Positions 35,286-47,900 of a stretch of 64,000 bases of DNA are shown in pieces. Made by a program: the position numbers and the translations under genes. The DNA is taken from the NCBI GenBank assembly GCA_023313575.1, contig JAJTTP010000020.1, forward strand, positions 496,001 through 560,000. Direction: 5' to 3'. The notes under the pieces were generated by a model, which saw nothing but the letters and a program-made list of their open reading frames with translations, made no database searches and was not told the origin of the DNA. Position 1 is the stretch's first letter. Every line of letters begins with the position of its first letter. The DNA is from Eutypella sp. D-1. Lineage: Eukaryota; Ascomycota; Sordariomycetes; Xylariales; Diatrypaceae.

Positions 35286-38070
35286 ATGTCCTCTAATACG
35301 CCGCTGCCTCCTGCTGGCAGCTTGCCGCTTCGGTCTGCCCTGAGGCTGGACGATGACGGTGATCGAACACCTACGAGTTCCTCCGCTAGCACGAAAGGTT
35401 TGTCCTTTGATTCCCTTTTGCTTCTTTGTTTGAGGCTAGCCCCTATTCATGTCCCACATCATTTCCATTGTCTTTCATCGCATGTCTCGTGCTCCGCTAT
35501 CAAGCCAGCCCGTAGGTAGCTCTACCCCGAGGCTCATGTTTGTTCCTAATTTTTCTTACCATCTCCTATTGCATAGAATGTATGCGCATGTGAAAGTATT
35601 GCTATTTTCTGTCTACTAGTGCCGTCCCTCTCTTTCCAAGTAGGAAATAATATGTAAGACGTATGTGATATGCAAGGCATATATGAACAGGCTTGTCTCA
35701 GATAACATTATATACTCGTTTACACAACATACTCACTCATCTTAGCGGTGCAAATAGCCGAACCGGAACAAATAGAACCAGAAGGAGGCCCCGTTCCTAG
35801 GAGACGCTTTTCTGCTAATGTCGGTAAGCGCCTGAGCGGACGCCCGCCCATGCCGACCACCGACTCTTCGAGGACATCTCTACTCAGCCAGAGCAGTTTA
35901 GAGACCCCCGAGACCTTCGCCAGTAATCAGACTCCTCAGGACTCAACATCTCCAGAACTCAGTGCCACTCATCCTCACCAACGGCACCTGGCAACCCGTG
36001 TCGCAGAAAGGCTGATATCTCAACTTTCCGATTGGATGGAGCATGAGCAGGCCAAGAAAGCCAGGAGGAAGGCCAGGAAGGCCCGTTCGTCCGGTTTGAA
36101 GTCGTCAGAACACGCCACAGACGACGCGGAGTCGCAGCATTCTGACCAGTCGGGCCGCGATTCGATTGACTCGCAATCAAGCGGCCTGTCTCTCGACAAG
36201 CTGCAGAGAATTATCGATGAGGGGATGCATAGCCTAGGTGTAACAGCATCCGCCAATGGCCCTAGATCAGGCAGGAGATCACAGCGGAGACGCTCTGTGC
36301 ATCTACACCGCACGGTCTCATCTGACACTGAGTTTGTCGATGGTGACATTCTGGTTCCAAGTTGTGATGCCGTACTCGATAATTCCAAGACACTGAGCTA
36401 TACCGGAGGAAGGGCCTCTTCCGACCAACTACTCAGTTCAAGTCGAAAGGCAGAGAGAGAACGTAAGGCATGGATTTCTTTCAAGAATGAAATCATCCGC
36501 CTTGCACACACCTTAAGACTCAAGGGCTGGCGGAGGGTCCCCCTGGATAACGGCGAGTCCATCAGCGTCGAGCGACTCAGTGGTGCCCTCACCAATGCGG
36601 TTTATGTAGTCTCGCCGCCGGATGATCTGAGCGAGAGGACGGAACATAACAAAAAGCCGCCGGCCAAACTTCTTCTGCGAATTTACGGGCCACAAGTGGA
36701 GCACATCATCGACAGGGAGAATGAATTGAGCGTCCTCCGTCGGCTCGCGCGTAAGAAGATTGGGCCTCGGTTGCTAGGGACCTTTTCCAACGGCCGTTTC
36801 GAGCAGTATCTAAACGCCATTACCCTGACCGCAGCCGATATCCGGGATCCACAAACATCTAAGAAGATCGCGAAGCGGATGAGAGAGTTGCACGAAGGCA
36901 TCGAACTGCTAGATGAAGAGAGGGCTGCCGGACCCGCGGTCTGGAAGAATTGGGATAACTGGCTCCCGAACCTCGAGGCGGCAATGACGTTTCTCGACAA
37001 ACAAATACTGTCCGGTAACCTCGGCCCGGTGAAGGGGCCAGTAGATGCCTGGAAGAAGAGGGGATTTGTGTGCGGAGTGGAGTGGGCCAAATTTAAAGCG
37101 ATGGTCGACAAGTACAGGAAGTACGTGGACGGCCTCTACCGCGACCCAGCGGTCGTGCGCAGCCACTTGGTTTTCGCCCATAACGACGTGAGTCATGAAC
37201 ACGAGACTGCGATCCTAAATTTATGAAACTAACTGGAGACAGACCCAATACGGAAACATTCTTCGTGTCCGTCCTGATGATTCCAAGTCTCCTCTCCTGC
37301 AGCCAAGCAACGAGCATAAGCAATTGGTCGTGATAGACTTCGAGTACGCAGCCGCCAACATGAGAGGTCTCGACTTCGCGAACCACTTTACCGAGTGGGG
37401 TTACAACTACCATGCCGAGAAGGAACCCTGGGCATTCACACCCTCGGGATATCCCACGCCAGAGGAGCAGCGCCGCTTCATCAAGGCGTACGTCGAGCAC
37501 AGGCCGGAATACGCGCACCCGGGCGCCTCGACCCCGACCCTTACCCCGCTAGCGACGCCGTCTGTGGGCCCCACTACGCCGAGCCTAGGCCCGACAACAA
37601 CGCCGTCGAGCGGCGGCCCCTCGAGCTCAATCGTGGAGTTCATGCTGGATGCGCGCGTGCCGCCGGGCGGATGGCGCGAGGAGGAGAAGCGCCACGAAGA
37701 GGACGTCGAGAAGCAGGTCACGGAGCTGATGCAGGAGACGCGGCTCTGGCGCGTCGCCAACAGCGCGCAGTGGGTCGTCTGGGGCGTCATGCAGGCCAAG
37801 ATCCCAGGTTTCAACGACGCCGACGCCAACGCCGCCTCCAAGACAACTCGCGACCACGATGGCGATGGCGATGACGATGTGGCTACGGGCGGAGAGGGAG
37901 CGGGAGAGACGGACTCGGAGCCGGACGCCGAGGAGGAGGAGTTCGACTACCTGGGATACGCGCGCTCCCGGGCCATGTTCTTCTGGGGCGACTGCGTCGC
38001 GATGGGCCTCATCGCCGCCGAGGAGCTGCCGGAGGACGTGAGGGCCGAGCTCAAAATCGTCGAGTATTAA
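35286..38070 (+). CDS. Choline/ethanolamine kinase
   Basis: Three exons: 35286-35397, 35746-37187 and 37243-38070. The introns are 348 and 55 nt (donors GTTTGT and GTGAGT), giving 793 residues. The first intron is long for this window, so its exact ends are less certain. The enzyme phosphorylates choline (and often ethanolamine) with ATP, the first step of the CDP-choline pathway to phosphatidylcholine, in the cytosol. A choline-kinase N-terminal region (about residues 115-150, RLISQLSDWMEHEQ) precedes the kinase fold. SGALTNAVYVV (about 316-326) is the nucleotide loop. The Brenner motif is HND (516-518) joined to TQYGN across intron 2, and the choline kinase motif is IDFEYAAANMRGLDFANHF (D550 binds Mg). 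A Thr/Pro-rich disordered insert follows (about PGASTPTLTP), and the C-terminus is acidic. All catalytic residues are present. The yeast homolog is CKI1. Confidence 0.94.
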
Positions 38071-38215
38071 ATGCTTCAGGGGTTAAGCCGGGTGCTCCCC
38101 GGGGAGCCGTGGCCTTGCGCTTTCTACCCGTCGGTTGGCTCATTGGTTTTAGTTTAAGCGCCGCTCGAGCGCGGTGAACTAGCCGGACAAACGAAGGATT
38201 TCGCATACATGGACG

Positions 38216-38221
38216 AATAAA
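38216..38221 (+). terminator. Probable choline kinase polyadenylation signal
   Basis: AATAAA lies 146 nt after the choline kinase stop, within a short AT-richer patch after a GC-rich 3' flank. Confidence 0.45.
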
Positions 38222-38972
38222 TGAATGGACGGTGGCGCACCATCTGAAGATGAGCTAGAAAACAATATTTGCAATCGCCAGTTATCTAGGTAGCTATTTA
38301 GCAAAGGGGGAAAGGGGGTGGGGGGGGGCATGTCGTGCTTGCTGTTTGTTGTCCAGGCATACCATCCATCCATCCCTTCTATCATGTATTACTTATTCTT
38401 GTGTTTTTTATATCTTCTCCTCTGATCCTACCTAGTATATGCCAAAAGGAAAGTAAAAAAGACGATTGCTTTTGTAGCCCAAACCTGGCTGGCTGGTTTT
38501 GATGCCTATCTATCTGATCGGATGGATGGGCCGGCCTTTTCGTATATCTCTTCCTTCGTCTTAGCTTGACTTCCCTTTCCTGTACTTGACTTAACCGTTG
38601 AGAGTGAATCGCGTTTTGATAGCAAGCGATAGAGAGAGAAAAAGGGGGCGGGAGGATGGATGAATTGGGAGAAACAGGGGACGCCTTGTTGCGTTGCACG
38701 CCATGGTTTCTGTGACTTGTCTGGATCTTACCTACTGCGGAGTGCTTTTACGTTATGTTGCCTCGCGTGCCCGCTTTGTTCCGTTCCATAGATCTTACAG
38801 CCACCGCGCCAGGGACACGGTTGGGAGTTGGGAGCAGTGAGTGAGTGAGTGAGTGGATTGGGCGGGGCTGGCTATGCATGCATTTGTTCATACTATTATT
38901 CTATACAATATCATGCCAATCGCTCGTGGTGTTGTTCATTTGTGCTTAAGCCAAGCCTAGAGATCTATCATG

Positions 38973-38987
38973 CCCCCCCCCCCCCCC
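38973..38987 (+). repeat. C15 homopolymer
   Basis: Fifteen C in a row in the gene-free region downstream of choline kinase. Confidence 0.75.
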
Positions 38988-41900
38988 AACACCCTGCCCC
39001 CTTTAGATATGTAGGTGGTAGGAAGGGGGCGAGTGAGGGGGACCGGAGCCGAATATGAAGGGTTGCGGCGGCGGCAGCCTGGATTCGCGGCACAGATGAG
39101 GTGTGAGGTGAAGTGAGGTCATGTCCAAATAGTTCTGGGTGTCATAGCACGGTCTGGGGTAAGTGCCTGTTACTCTGGTCTTATAAGCCTAGTGCAAGCG
39201 GTCGGTTCGCTCGAGCTGATAACGTTGTACTATGGTGGTTACTTGTCAAAACCAGCCTCCCTCCGAAGACACCCCCCCCCCCCTCTCTAGTGCTAGGTTT
39301 TTCGAATCTAATCTCTGCTGGTTTACTCATGACGTCGAATGGCCGGTTTTACAAATGGTCGTTTTACCCGTTCGTGTGTCGGTAACTATCTTGCCCACGT
39401 GGCATATCATGGTATACATGGAATATCTGGATGTGCCGCCGTTCCTATCTCTTTCTTGAGTCTTTCTTTTACCGATGGACGTAGTATTTATAGATACATC
39501 AGTTGCTAAGGTCTTCGTTTACCACCTTCACTCCCTTATCCAACGCCGGAGGACCACATGGCTATGTAGTAAGCCCTCTGTGGAGCAGAGTGTCACGGCT
39601 TATCGCTGCTGGATAGTAGTAACAGCACAACACTGATGATTGACGCGGCCACGTATCGGGCCTTCGTCTCTGTGAAGTGAGGGATTCATTGCTTCTATTC
39701 ACGCGCCTGTCATGTTGAATGGGGATGATAGGACAGCACGGCTGAGCATCGTTGCCGCGGAGCTTAGTAAGAGATGTTGGTGTGCCTCCTCGGTCATCAT
39801 CATCGAAGTTTCAGGGACTCGTAAGTCAGAAAGAAAAAAAGAGACACTCTGGATAGAAGATCCAAAGCTATGCCATGTAAAGCATCCATTGGTAGAAACA
39901 CCATAGAGGAAACACGAGCCGAGCCCGTCCCAGAAGCAAAAGGCGTGCCCCCCATAGCGGTAGGCAGGAAAAAGGGGCACTTCCTTCGATGTCGTGTTAA
40001 GGTAGGTCCTGCCGGAGAATAGGCATGTAAGACAGCCAAGGAATGTAATATATGGACCTCTACTTTCCCCAAGCTTCTGTGATGCCTCTCCCATCCTATT
40101 TTCTCACCTTTACCCCCTTTATTGAACTTGTTTTTCTTTTCAAGCCCCCCCCCTTCTTTCGAAGTGGCGGCTCCGGCATCGATACAACCCTACTTACTTA
40201 TTTACTTCTCTCCTAAGTCGCGGACATAATAGGTAAATGGGTCAGAAGAGCTTACCATTTCCATCACGGGGGCGTTCAACTGACGCATTTCTTGTGTCCC
40301 ACGACTTGCCTCCATAGGTACTTACTTACTCCAAAAACCCTCCCCATTTCTGATCCTTCTCGCTCTGTCCGAACAGAAAACGCGGCTTCCGTGCTACCCA
40401 CCTGTTTCCGGGACGCGTGCAAAGGGAAAAAAGGCGGCCGCTCGCGAGTCTGGAGTCGCATCGTGTGTGACGTCGGATCAGTCACGGAGGTTGCCTACCC
40501 CAACCAACAGGAGGTGTCCTGGTCTGGGAGGGTTTCCCCAGGGAAATAGAAAAAGGGGTGGGTGGGTGATGGGAGCAGGGTGGTATTTGAGTTTCGTTGT
40601 CCCTTTTGCATCATTCGTTGTAAAACGCGGAGGCGGCCGGCACGGCGGGAGGGGGGCGCGCACGAAGTGATAAGGGATTAGGATAGGACGGCACGTCACA
40701 GGACGCTCAGCACAAGCGTCAGCAAGCTGTGGCAGTGGCAGTGGCAGTACGTAGTGTGGATGATATCGTCTATTTGCCCCATCTAATTTGCTCCTTTCTG
40801 CCCACTCCACCCCTCCATCCCGTCCGTTGGGACCCCCCAATCCATCGTCTTGGGCTGATCGACGGAGATAGGATGCTACCCAAAGTTCCATCTCCCTTCC
40901 ACACTCTTACAAACCACCCGTCGTGCGCCGGACCATTGTTATAGCGCCCATGTCCGTTTCTGTATACACATGCCATTGAAATTACATAGAAGGTGCTGCT
41001 CTGCTACTCTTACCTGCCTTGGAGCGGATGTTTCCGACCACCTTACGAACTCCTTTATATCCGCGCACCTGACAACCGCCACAGCGCCGCGGGTACATGT
41101 CGGCAGGTTCAAGTATATTGAAGGCAGTGATTACAAATCTGGATACGAAAGGGGGTCAGTGTGGTGGTGGTGGTGCTCACAATCCGACGGGCTATTTTGC
41201 CCCCTATCTACTACTTCGACCGTCATCATGAATACAGACCGGTCAATGGCCCGTAGTTAATCGAGATGCCGGCCTCTTCAATTGACCAATAATGCAGGCG
41301 CCGAGCAATGCGGGCACCCGTCGGGAAAAAAAGGAGCCAAGTTGGGGGTGGGGAGGTCCGGGGGCCATCATCTCCACCTCCACCTCCACGGTAGGGATGA
41401 CGATGTTAGGATGTCTCTCCCATATGGACTGCGCAGCAGAACGTCGGCATCTACGTAGTAACTAATCTTGTAATCTTGGAATGGAGCCTCGTCCGCAGTC
41501 ACCGTTGGCCGCTGTACGGGCATGACGGGTGATCGGGCTCACTAAGTACGTAAGTGCGTCGCTCGCTATCGCATGCGTGCGTGCGGGAGGTGACATGATC
41601 GACGCGGGCCACAAACGCCAGGAGACGGCCTCTCTCGGTCCCTTTTTTCCTTTTTTCATTCGCTGTCAAAGGGGACAGAGAAAGGGAGGGAACCATCGTG
41701 TGCGTCTGGCTCTCAATGTGGAGAGTGCATAGTAGGAACGGGTACGTCGATCATTGGTAACGCCGACAGACTCCTCCCCTCGTTGGCTGTTATTTTCTTG
41801 TGTCGGGCCCCGGATCGTCCGCAAGACAAGATCAAATGTATTGAGAGGCCATCACGTACATATTGTGACATGCATATATTGCTTTGAGATGAATGCTACG

Positions 41901-44900
41901 CTCTGCGCCGCACCCGCATGGCTACCTACCTACCTGACTACCTGTTCGCAGGACAAAAACGGGGTCCGAGGCTACCCCAACAGCCATGCGCTTCATCTTG
42001 AATAAGGGCCCAGGTACCATGTCTCACTTCAGTTGCGCGAAGGGATATAAGCGTGGATAGAAAATATCAAGCATTTGAATGGTACTGTTGGTTACACCAG
42101 AGTATTATGCGCAATAATCTGAGTCTTCCGAAAGCGACAGGATCGTGCGCCTAAAGGTAGGAATAGGGGGGGACGGTGCGCTCTGGTGCGTTTCATTGCT
42201 TCAAGAACTGGCCTTTTCCTTTTGATCCCGTAGCCACTTATGGTGATAGGGTTCGGCAATAGTTGCTCGTGGCGCTCTCGGTTAGGTGTGCATCTATGCG
42301 CCTTGCTTTTGTCATCAATTCTATTTATCATCCCCCCTTTTCTTTTCAAACTTTTGTCATACTCTGGGTGGAAGGGTAGCGAGGGAAAAGCAACGAATTC
42401 CAACGTGGTCTGATGTCTCAACTGCTCCAGCCTTGCCCAGACCCTTGGAGGGGGGCCACTGAGACAGGCGCCGCGCTGTCTCGCAAAAAGGGGGGAGGCG
42501 CTGGCACATGGCGCACGTGTGGCATGGCCTGGTCTAGCCGAAACCTACGATAGCGTGTATGGTCGAAGACGGTTGGACGGGACCGCTACGGAGGTGAGCT
42601 GGCGTTGGGGAGCGTTGGCTTCGCGCGATGGCGCTGGGACGCTCGAAGGGAGCGAACCGGGAGCTCTAAAGCACGCCAGCACCGATATCACATGCGGATA
42701 CCGTGGCTTGGTACTTCCTTTTTCTACCTCCGGTAGCTAGCCTTCCTCACCTCTCCCTCGGCATGTGGTGGTACGCGCAGACGAGCAGCCCCTTTACTTA
42801 CGTAAGAAACGTGTCTCGCCGGGAGATCTACATGGCGCCCTTATTTTAACTCCCGCTGACTCCTAGGCATGTATGTACGTACTTGGACGACGAGGCTCGG
42901 TTTCGGGTACGAAGTTGCGAAGGAACAAACGAAAATTGAACACAATCAGCCATGATCATGCAAGCTCGCAACAACGTCGATCCTGCTGCTGACTACATTG
43001 GAATTGGCGTAATGCACGCAAGGTACGGTACGTACGTGTGCGCAGACGCATTATATGTAATACCCGGAGCGTGGGGGATAGATACATTGATACTCTGCCC
43101 TTCCCGGGATTAACTAATGTCGGGACCCCGGGGCATACCTGGTCCTTGGAGCACATCGCGATTGAAAGTGGAAGGTGAGCAAGTGAGCGTGGCAAGGGAC
43201 CGGGGGGGTTATCCCTGGCTTGCGCTAATTGTACATCGGATCTGCCCTGCCGGGGATGGGACGGCATGGCGGAAGTCTTGGGGCGGCCCCGGTTCCTCGA
43301 TTCGAGCGAGCCTACGAAAAATCCGCCTAGAGTTGTTGTTTCCTTACTCAGACTTCCCACATGTCAGCACAATTACTTTACATCATTGCTTTCCAAAAAC
43401 CGATTAGTTATTAGCTAGGGGTTTTGAGGGGATCGTGATCCCCATGAGCACAAGCGTCGTTGTTACCTGGATGATACGACATGTAATTTTCATTACGGTG
43501 GTAGAGGATTCGTCCACTGTCAATCCACCACAGGCACAATCAGATTTCTCCGCACTCCCTAAAGCCTTAGAGTCTGAGTTTCACAAATGAATACTTTGCT
43601 ATCTTTGGTTGCCTGGTATGCAAACTCGCTTGGAAGTACCCGAGGCACTGTACTCATACAACCCCTAGGACGATTACCATAGTCCCAACTCGGACAATTC
43701 ACAGCAGATTGACCTTGTATCTGCCAAGTTCGGCAGGCATTGCTGACCATTCCGCGGGACGACTACGAGGGTAGAATTAGCTGGTTGAACTACTGTCACC
43801 AATAATCGACGATACATGTTGTTGGGGGCTGCAACGTTGAGTCCACTTGCGCAGTCGTTGTCGGCGGAATACCCACACACGCCACGCGACGGGCGTAAGC
43901 CGCGAGAAATAAAAGACTGCGTTGAGCATGGGTCGGGGCGCTGAGCGGACTGTATTGCTGGTCAACTACGAAATTGACTACATAACAAGTCAGATCTGCG
44001 ATTTACCCATTTTAACCGCGACCCCTGCCACTCGCGTCCTGGGCTGTGACTGGCGGGATTGGGGTGTGAATGGGCGTAAAGGATGGCTTATACATATGGC
44101 CTCCTCCTGCAACCCAGTAGCTTGGGAGAATCGAGGATCTCCGCCAGTACAGCCCTTCCAGGCCCTACCCACCTATTAGAGGGTACGTGGTTGGTCCAAA
44201 AAATGGAAAAGCCATTGCGAGATACTGCGGATCGACGCAGGGTGACTTAATCTCTGAGGTGGGCGACAATGATTTTCGTTCGCCTCGCTGGTTCTCTTGC
44301 GAGGCTTGGCCACGATCACGAGCCATGAGGCTCGTTAATCCCTTTTCTTCTCCAGTTAGCAAAGATTCCTGGGCTCATATATGCGTATGTATATGTCTCC
44401 CCAATGCGCCAGTATCCCGGATCTCTATATGTCACGTATCATATTAGCCTCATCGAGGAGGGGTTCCGTGGAGGCTTTTGGAGTAACAAATTAAGCAAGC
44501 CGACATTCAAATTACCTGTTCGCCTAAACGTCGCCACCCGGATGAGAAGCACCGATGGGTTTCTATCCAATGGTCCCTCCATTACAGGTGACATACAACA
44601 GCGTATGTGTATGCTGCTTTGCTGTTGCCACGTAGACGAATAAGGCAGAAGGCTGCGCTGACTGTAGAGAGTGCGGATAGGGATATAAGCGATCACTGAC
44701 TACATCCTCGGGTTTTAAGACAATGACCCCTTTACCCATTGATGGGACTATGACGAGTCGCGCGAGTCTCCCCTATTATATGGCGATCATTGAATGCCGG
44801 CATAGTGTAGTGCATATCACATAAGATCAAGTGGCTTTTTTATCCTCTTGTTCTCACGAGTATGGCGGCCCCAGTCTCGGATACTGATCTACCTACTCAT

Positions 44901-47900
44901 GACGGATCGAACGTAATGTGAAAACCACACGGCTTGCTCTTCCTAGCAATATAGATAGATAGGGCAGTGATGTATCCGATCGCATACGAGAGATACATAC
45001 ATCTCTCATAGCATCAAGATGATATATTCGGAGCGCCATTCGAAGGCGCCTCTATATGAGGGTCTGATTGGGTCAACATGTCTTCACATAATAATCCATG
45101 GACTGACTCTATTACCCCGATCTCGACACATGTGCATGTACCAGAAAGTTGGCCCCATTGTACCAGAAAGGACTGTGTAGCGAGCAGCCCTTGCCTGCGT
45201 TCATTCACAATGTCTCTCAATGACTTTTCGTGGTCGTCGTGAACTTTCTCTGAGTATGGGACGAAAGGGCTTACTGCCCTGCCGGGGTGAAGGTTAGGGA
45301 TGAAAGTTTCGTGGCTTGCCCGGTTACTGGTGGGTTAGATCCGAATTTGAAAAAAAATTTCTCTGGAGTGGTGGCACGCTCGCCCCCATTTCTAGCCCCT
45401 TACCTATGCCCTCCAAAGCGCGTATGTGTAAGCGCTTGGCTGCGTCTCGGAGCTCTTGCTTCTTCGGAGCAGGTAGACGGGCAAACACTTTAATTCCTCG
45501 AGCAGGGCGCCTCAGCGCAGGGAGAAGAGATCTAGGCCAGCGGAAAAACTTTGGTAACTGAAGCAGCCACCTCAGACCATGATGACGACGGGCGGCCATT
45601 TGCATAACAAAGGGCGGAAGTGGCGCACGCGGCAGATAGGATGGAGTCTTTGTTTGCTTGCAGCTCATACATCGCTTCGTTTATTCTGAAATAATATCAA
45701 CCTGAACCTCCCTTGACTCAGCTTTGGTACATACTATGTAAGTAGGTAGTCAGCATAGAAAGCTATAGTCGACATGAATGGACGTCTCGGATGCCGCTCA
45801 TTACTACCTTACTAGGCTGGGAGTCTGACAGCAGATTGCGAACTGTGACCGGCATACTGACAAGGTATTGATTGCTGACTGGAAGGGCCCAGCTCCTGGG
45901 CTGACAAGGCTGGTCGAGCGGAACGGACTTTTGCATTATCTGCGGGACGAACGTCCCGTCGATTCGGCATGTGTCCGAACTTCGAAAGACCGTTTGCGCT
46001 ACATGGCTATCCCGCGAGCGAACCACGCCAAGGCTAATTCACGTTGCATCCTTGCGACCTTGCTAGGCGTGATATGTGCAGTCCGTTTCGTGGACGTCAG
46101 CCCTTATGCGCGAGCCGGAGATGCCCACCATGTATCATAAGCAGAAATGGAATGGTGCTGGGGCATTCCCGATAATGTCGAAGGACATCACATCGTTGGG
46201 GGCACTTTTGCTGGAGAAGATTACCTATTCTGGCCTCCTACACATAGATTCACCCATCATACAACGAGCTGGAAACGTGACTATACCCCGGACATAGGTT
46301 GCTGGTTCTGCATCCGGAAGGTACGGATATTCCAGATATTGCATTAGGATATTAGTGATCTCATAGATTCCCGGATAGATCCCGGGGCAGATACATGGAT
46401 ATCAGAAATGCCTTAATCCTCCAGAACAGGCTGTGGTTGGGGCTGCAGCCCCTGCTTGAGATCGACAGACCCCGGTCAAGGTCGGGCCTCTTGAGATCCC
46501 TGCAGATTTTATTATGTGGACCAGGAGGGTTGTTGACATGTCATGACCGGGGTTTCTTTCTCATTACACGGTAACTTCTTAACGGCTCGCTCGAATAATT
46601 GAGTTCGCTATTGTTTCATGTTCGTCCTATTATGGAGAAAAAAAACAGGGTTCAGACTTGAGCATCACATTCCCACCTCCAGCGGAAGGCGAGCTTTTGC
46701 AAGACGATGTATAACCTCGAAGTAACGCAACAAGATCCTTACTAACCTAGAAAAGCCGCCTAAATATACATGCGTTTGGTCATCCAGAACGTGCCTAAGA
46801 TACATGTGAATTGACTGTTACAAGGTGATGCAAATATGTAGACCAGCCGGAATTCTACCATGGTATAGCCGCGATCTGCTACAACTTAAGCGGATTTAAG
46901 GGGCGGTTCGAAGTTTTCCCGGATACGCTAGTTACCTGCTACGCATATATGTAGCTAGGGACTTACCGGGACTCACTGGGAAGATCCGGGCGCCGCATTA
47001 AGATAATCGAAACACGACTTGGTTGGCTCTTCTACGGTAGTGAATGGTCATGTGAGAGAGAGGGAGGACACAGCGATTGGTAGTTGTAGGGCATTAGGTT
47101 ACAAATTCGACGAATGGGCTAGCTTATTAGGCCGTATATATATATTGTGCCATCGTGTAATGTTTAAGCTTGGTAATGATGATCAGACGCGTAGATGAAT
47201 CTGTGATCCCGCATTCGTTCACGTTAAGTACGGTTGCACATAGTGAATATGAGATATGTACTTTCTGTCATGCACCCCGAGAAGGGATGAATCGAGTCGA
47301 TGACACCCTAACACCGCATTCAAAGATCGGCGTGGGGATGCATTAGCGCCTATCGCTTAGAACGTTCCCCACGCCAGACAAGGATCGTTAGCCTTTGTAT
47401 TTACGGAGCTGCCGTGATATGGCTTGTATGAGAGGTAGGCAGGCAGGCAAGCAGGCTGGCTGGCTGGCATCTGGTAGGTCCGTCGGGCACTCAGGCGGGA
47501 AGATGGAGACAGGATAAGGGAAGGCGAGGAGGAGATCGATAATCGATTTGAGTATCATCAGCATGGGCGAAAATCTAATTCGGCACATGTGACCTCCATA
47601 ACCACCATTCTGTCTACCTACAAACTTTTTAGGAAATAGACTTTTCGTCTGACTACCATGTACGTTTCTTCTTACTTGTAACCACTTTTGACTCGACCCG
47701 TGAGCTTGGCTAGAACCAATAGGGCCGCACCGGGAAACACGAGCGGCAGTCCCGGAATATCCACCCTAACTTGTGTCCTGCGCACATCACCACTTCCTAT
47801 AACTAGTTGACTTCCTATATGAATGTGATTGTTCAGGGAGAGCCTCCGAGGTGCCACCGTTGTTTGGGGGTTTCTAGAGGGATTGTACTTGTAATCCGTC

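Noticed and set aside
43559..43965. Three overlapping minus-strand frames that looked like a small Cys-containing secreted protein
   Set aside because: They are in three different registers, with no signal peptide and no consistent splice sites.
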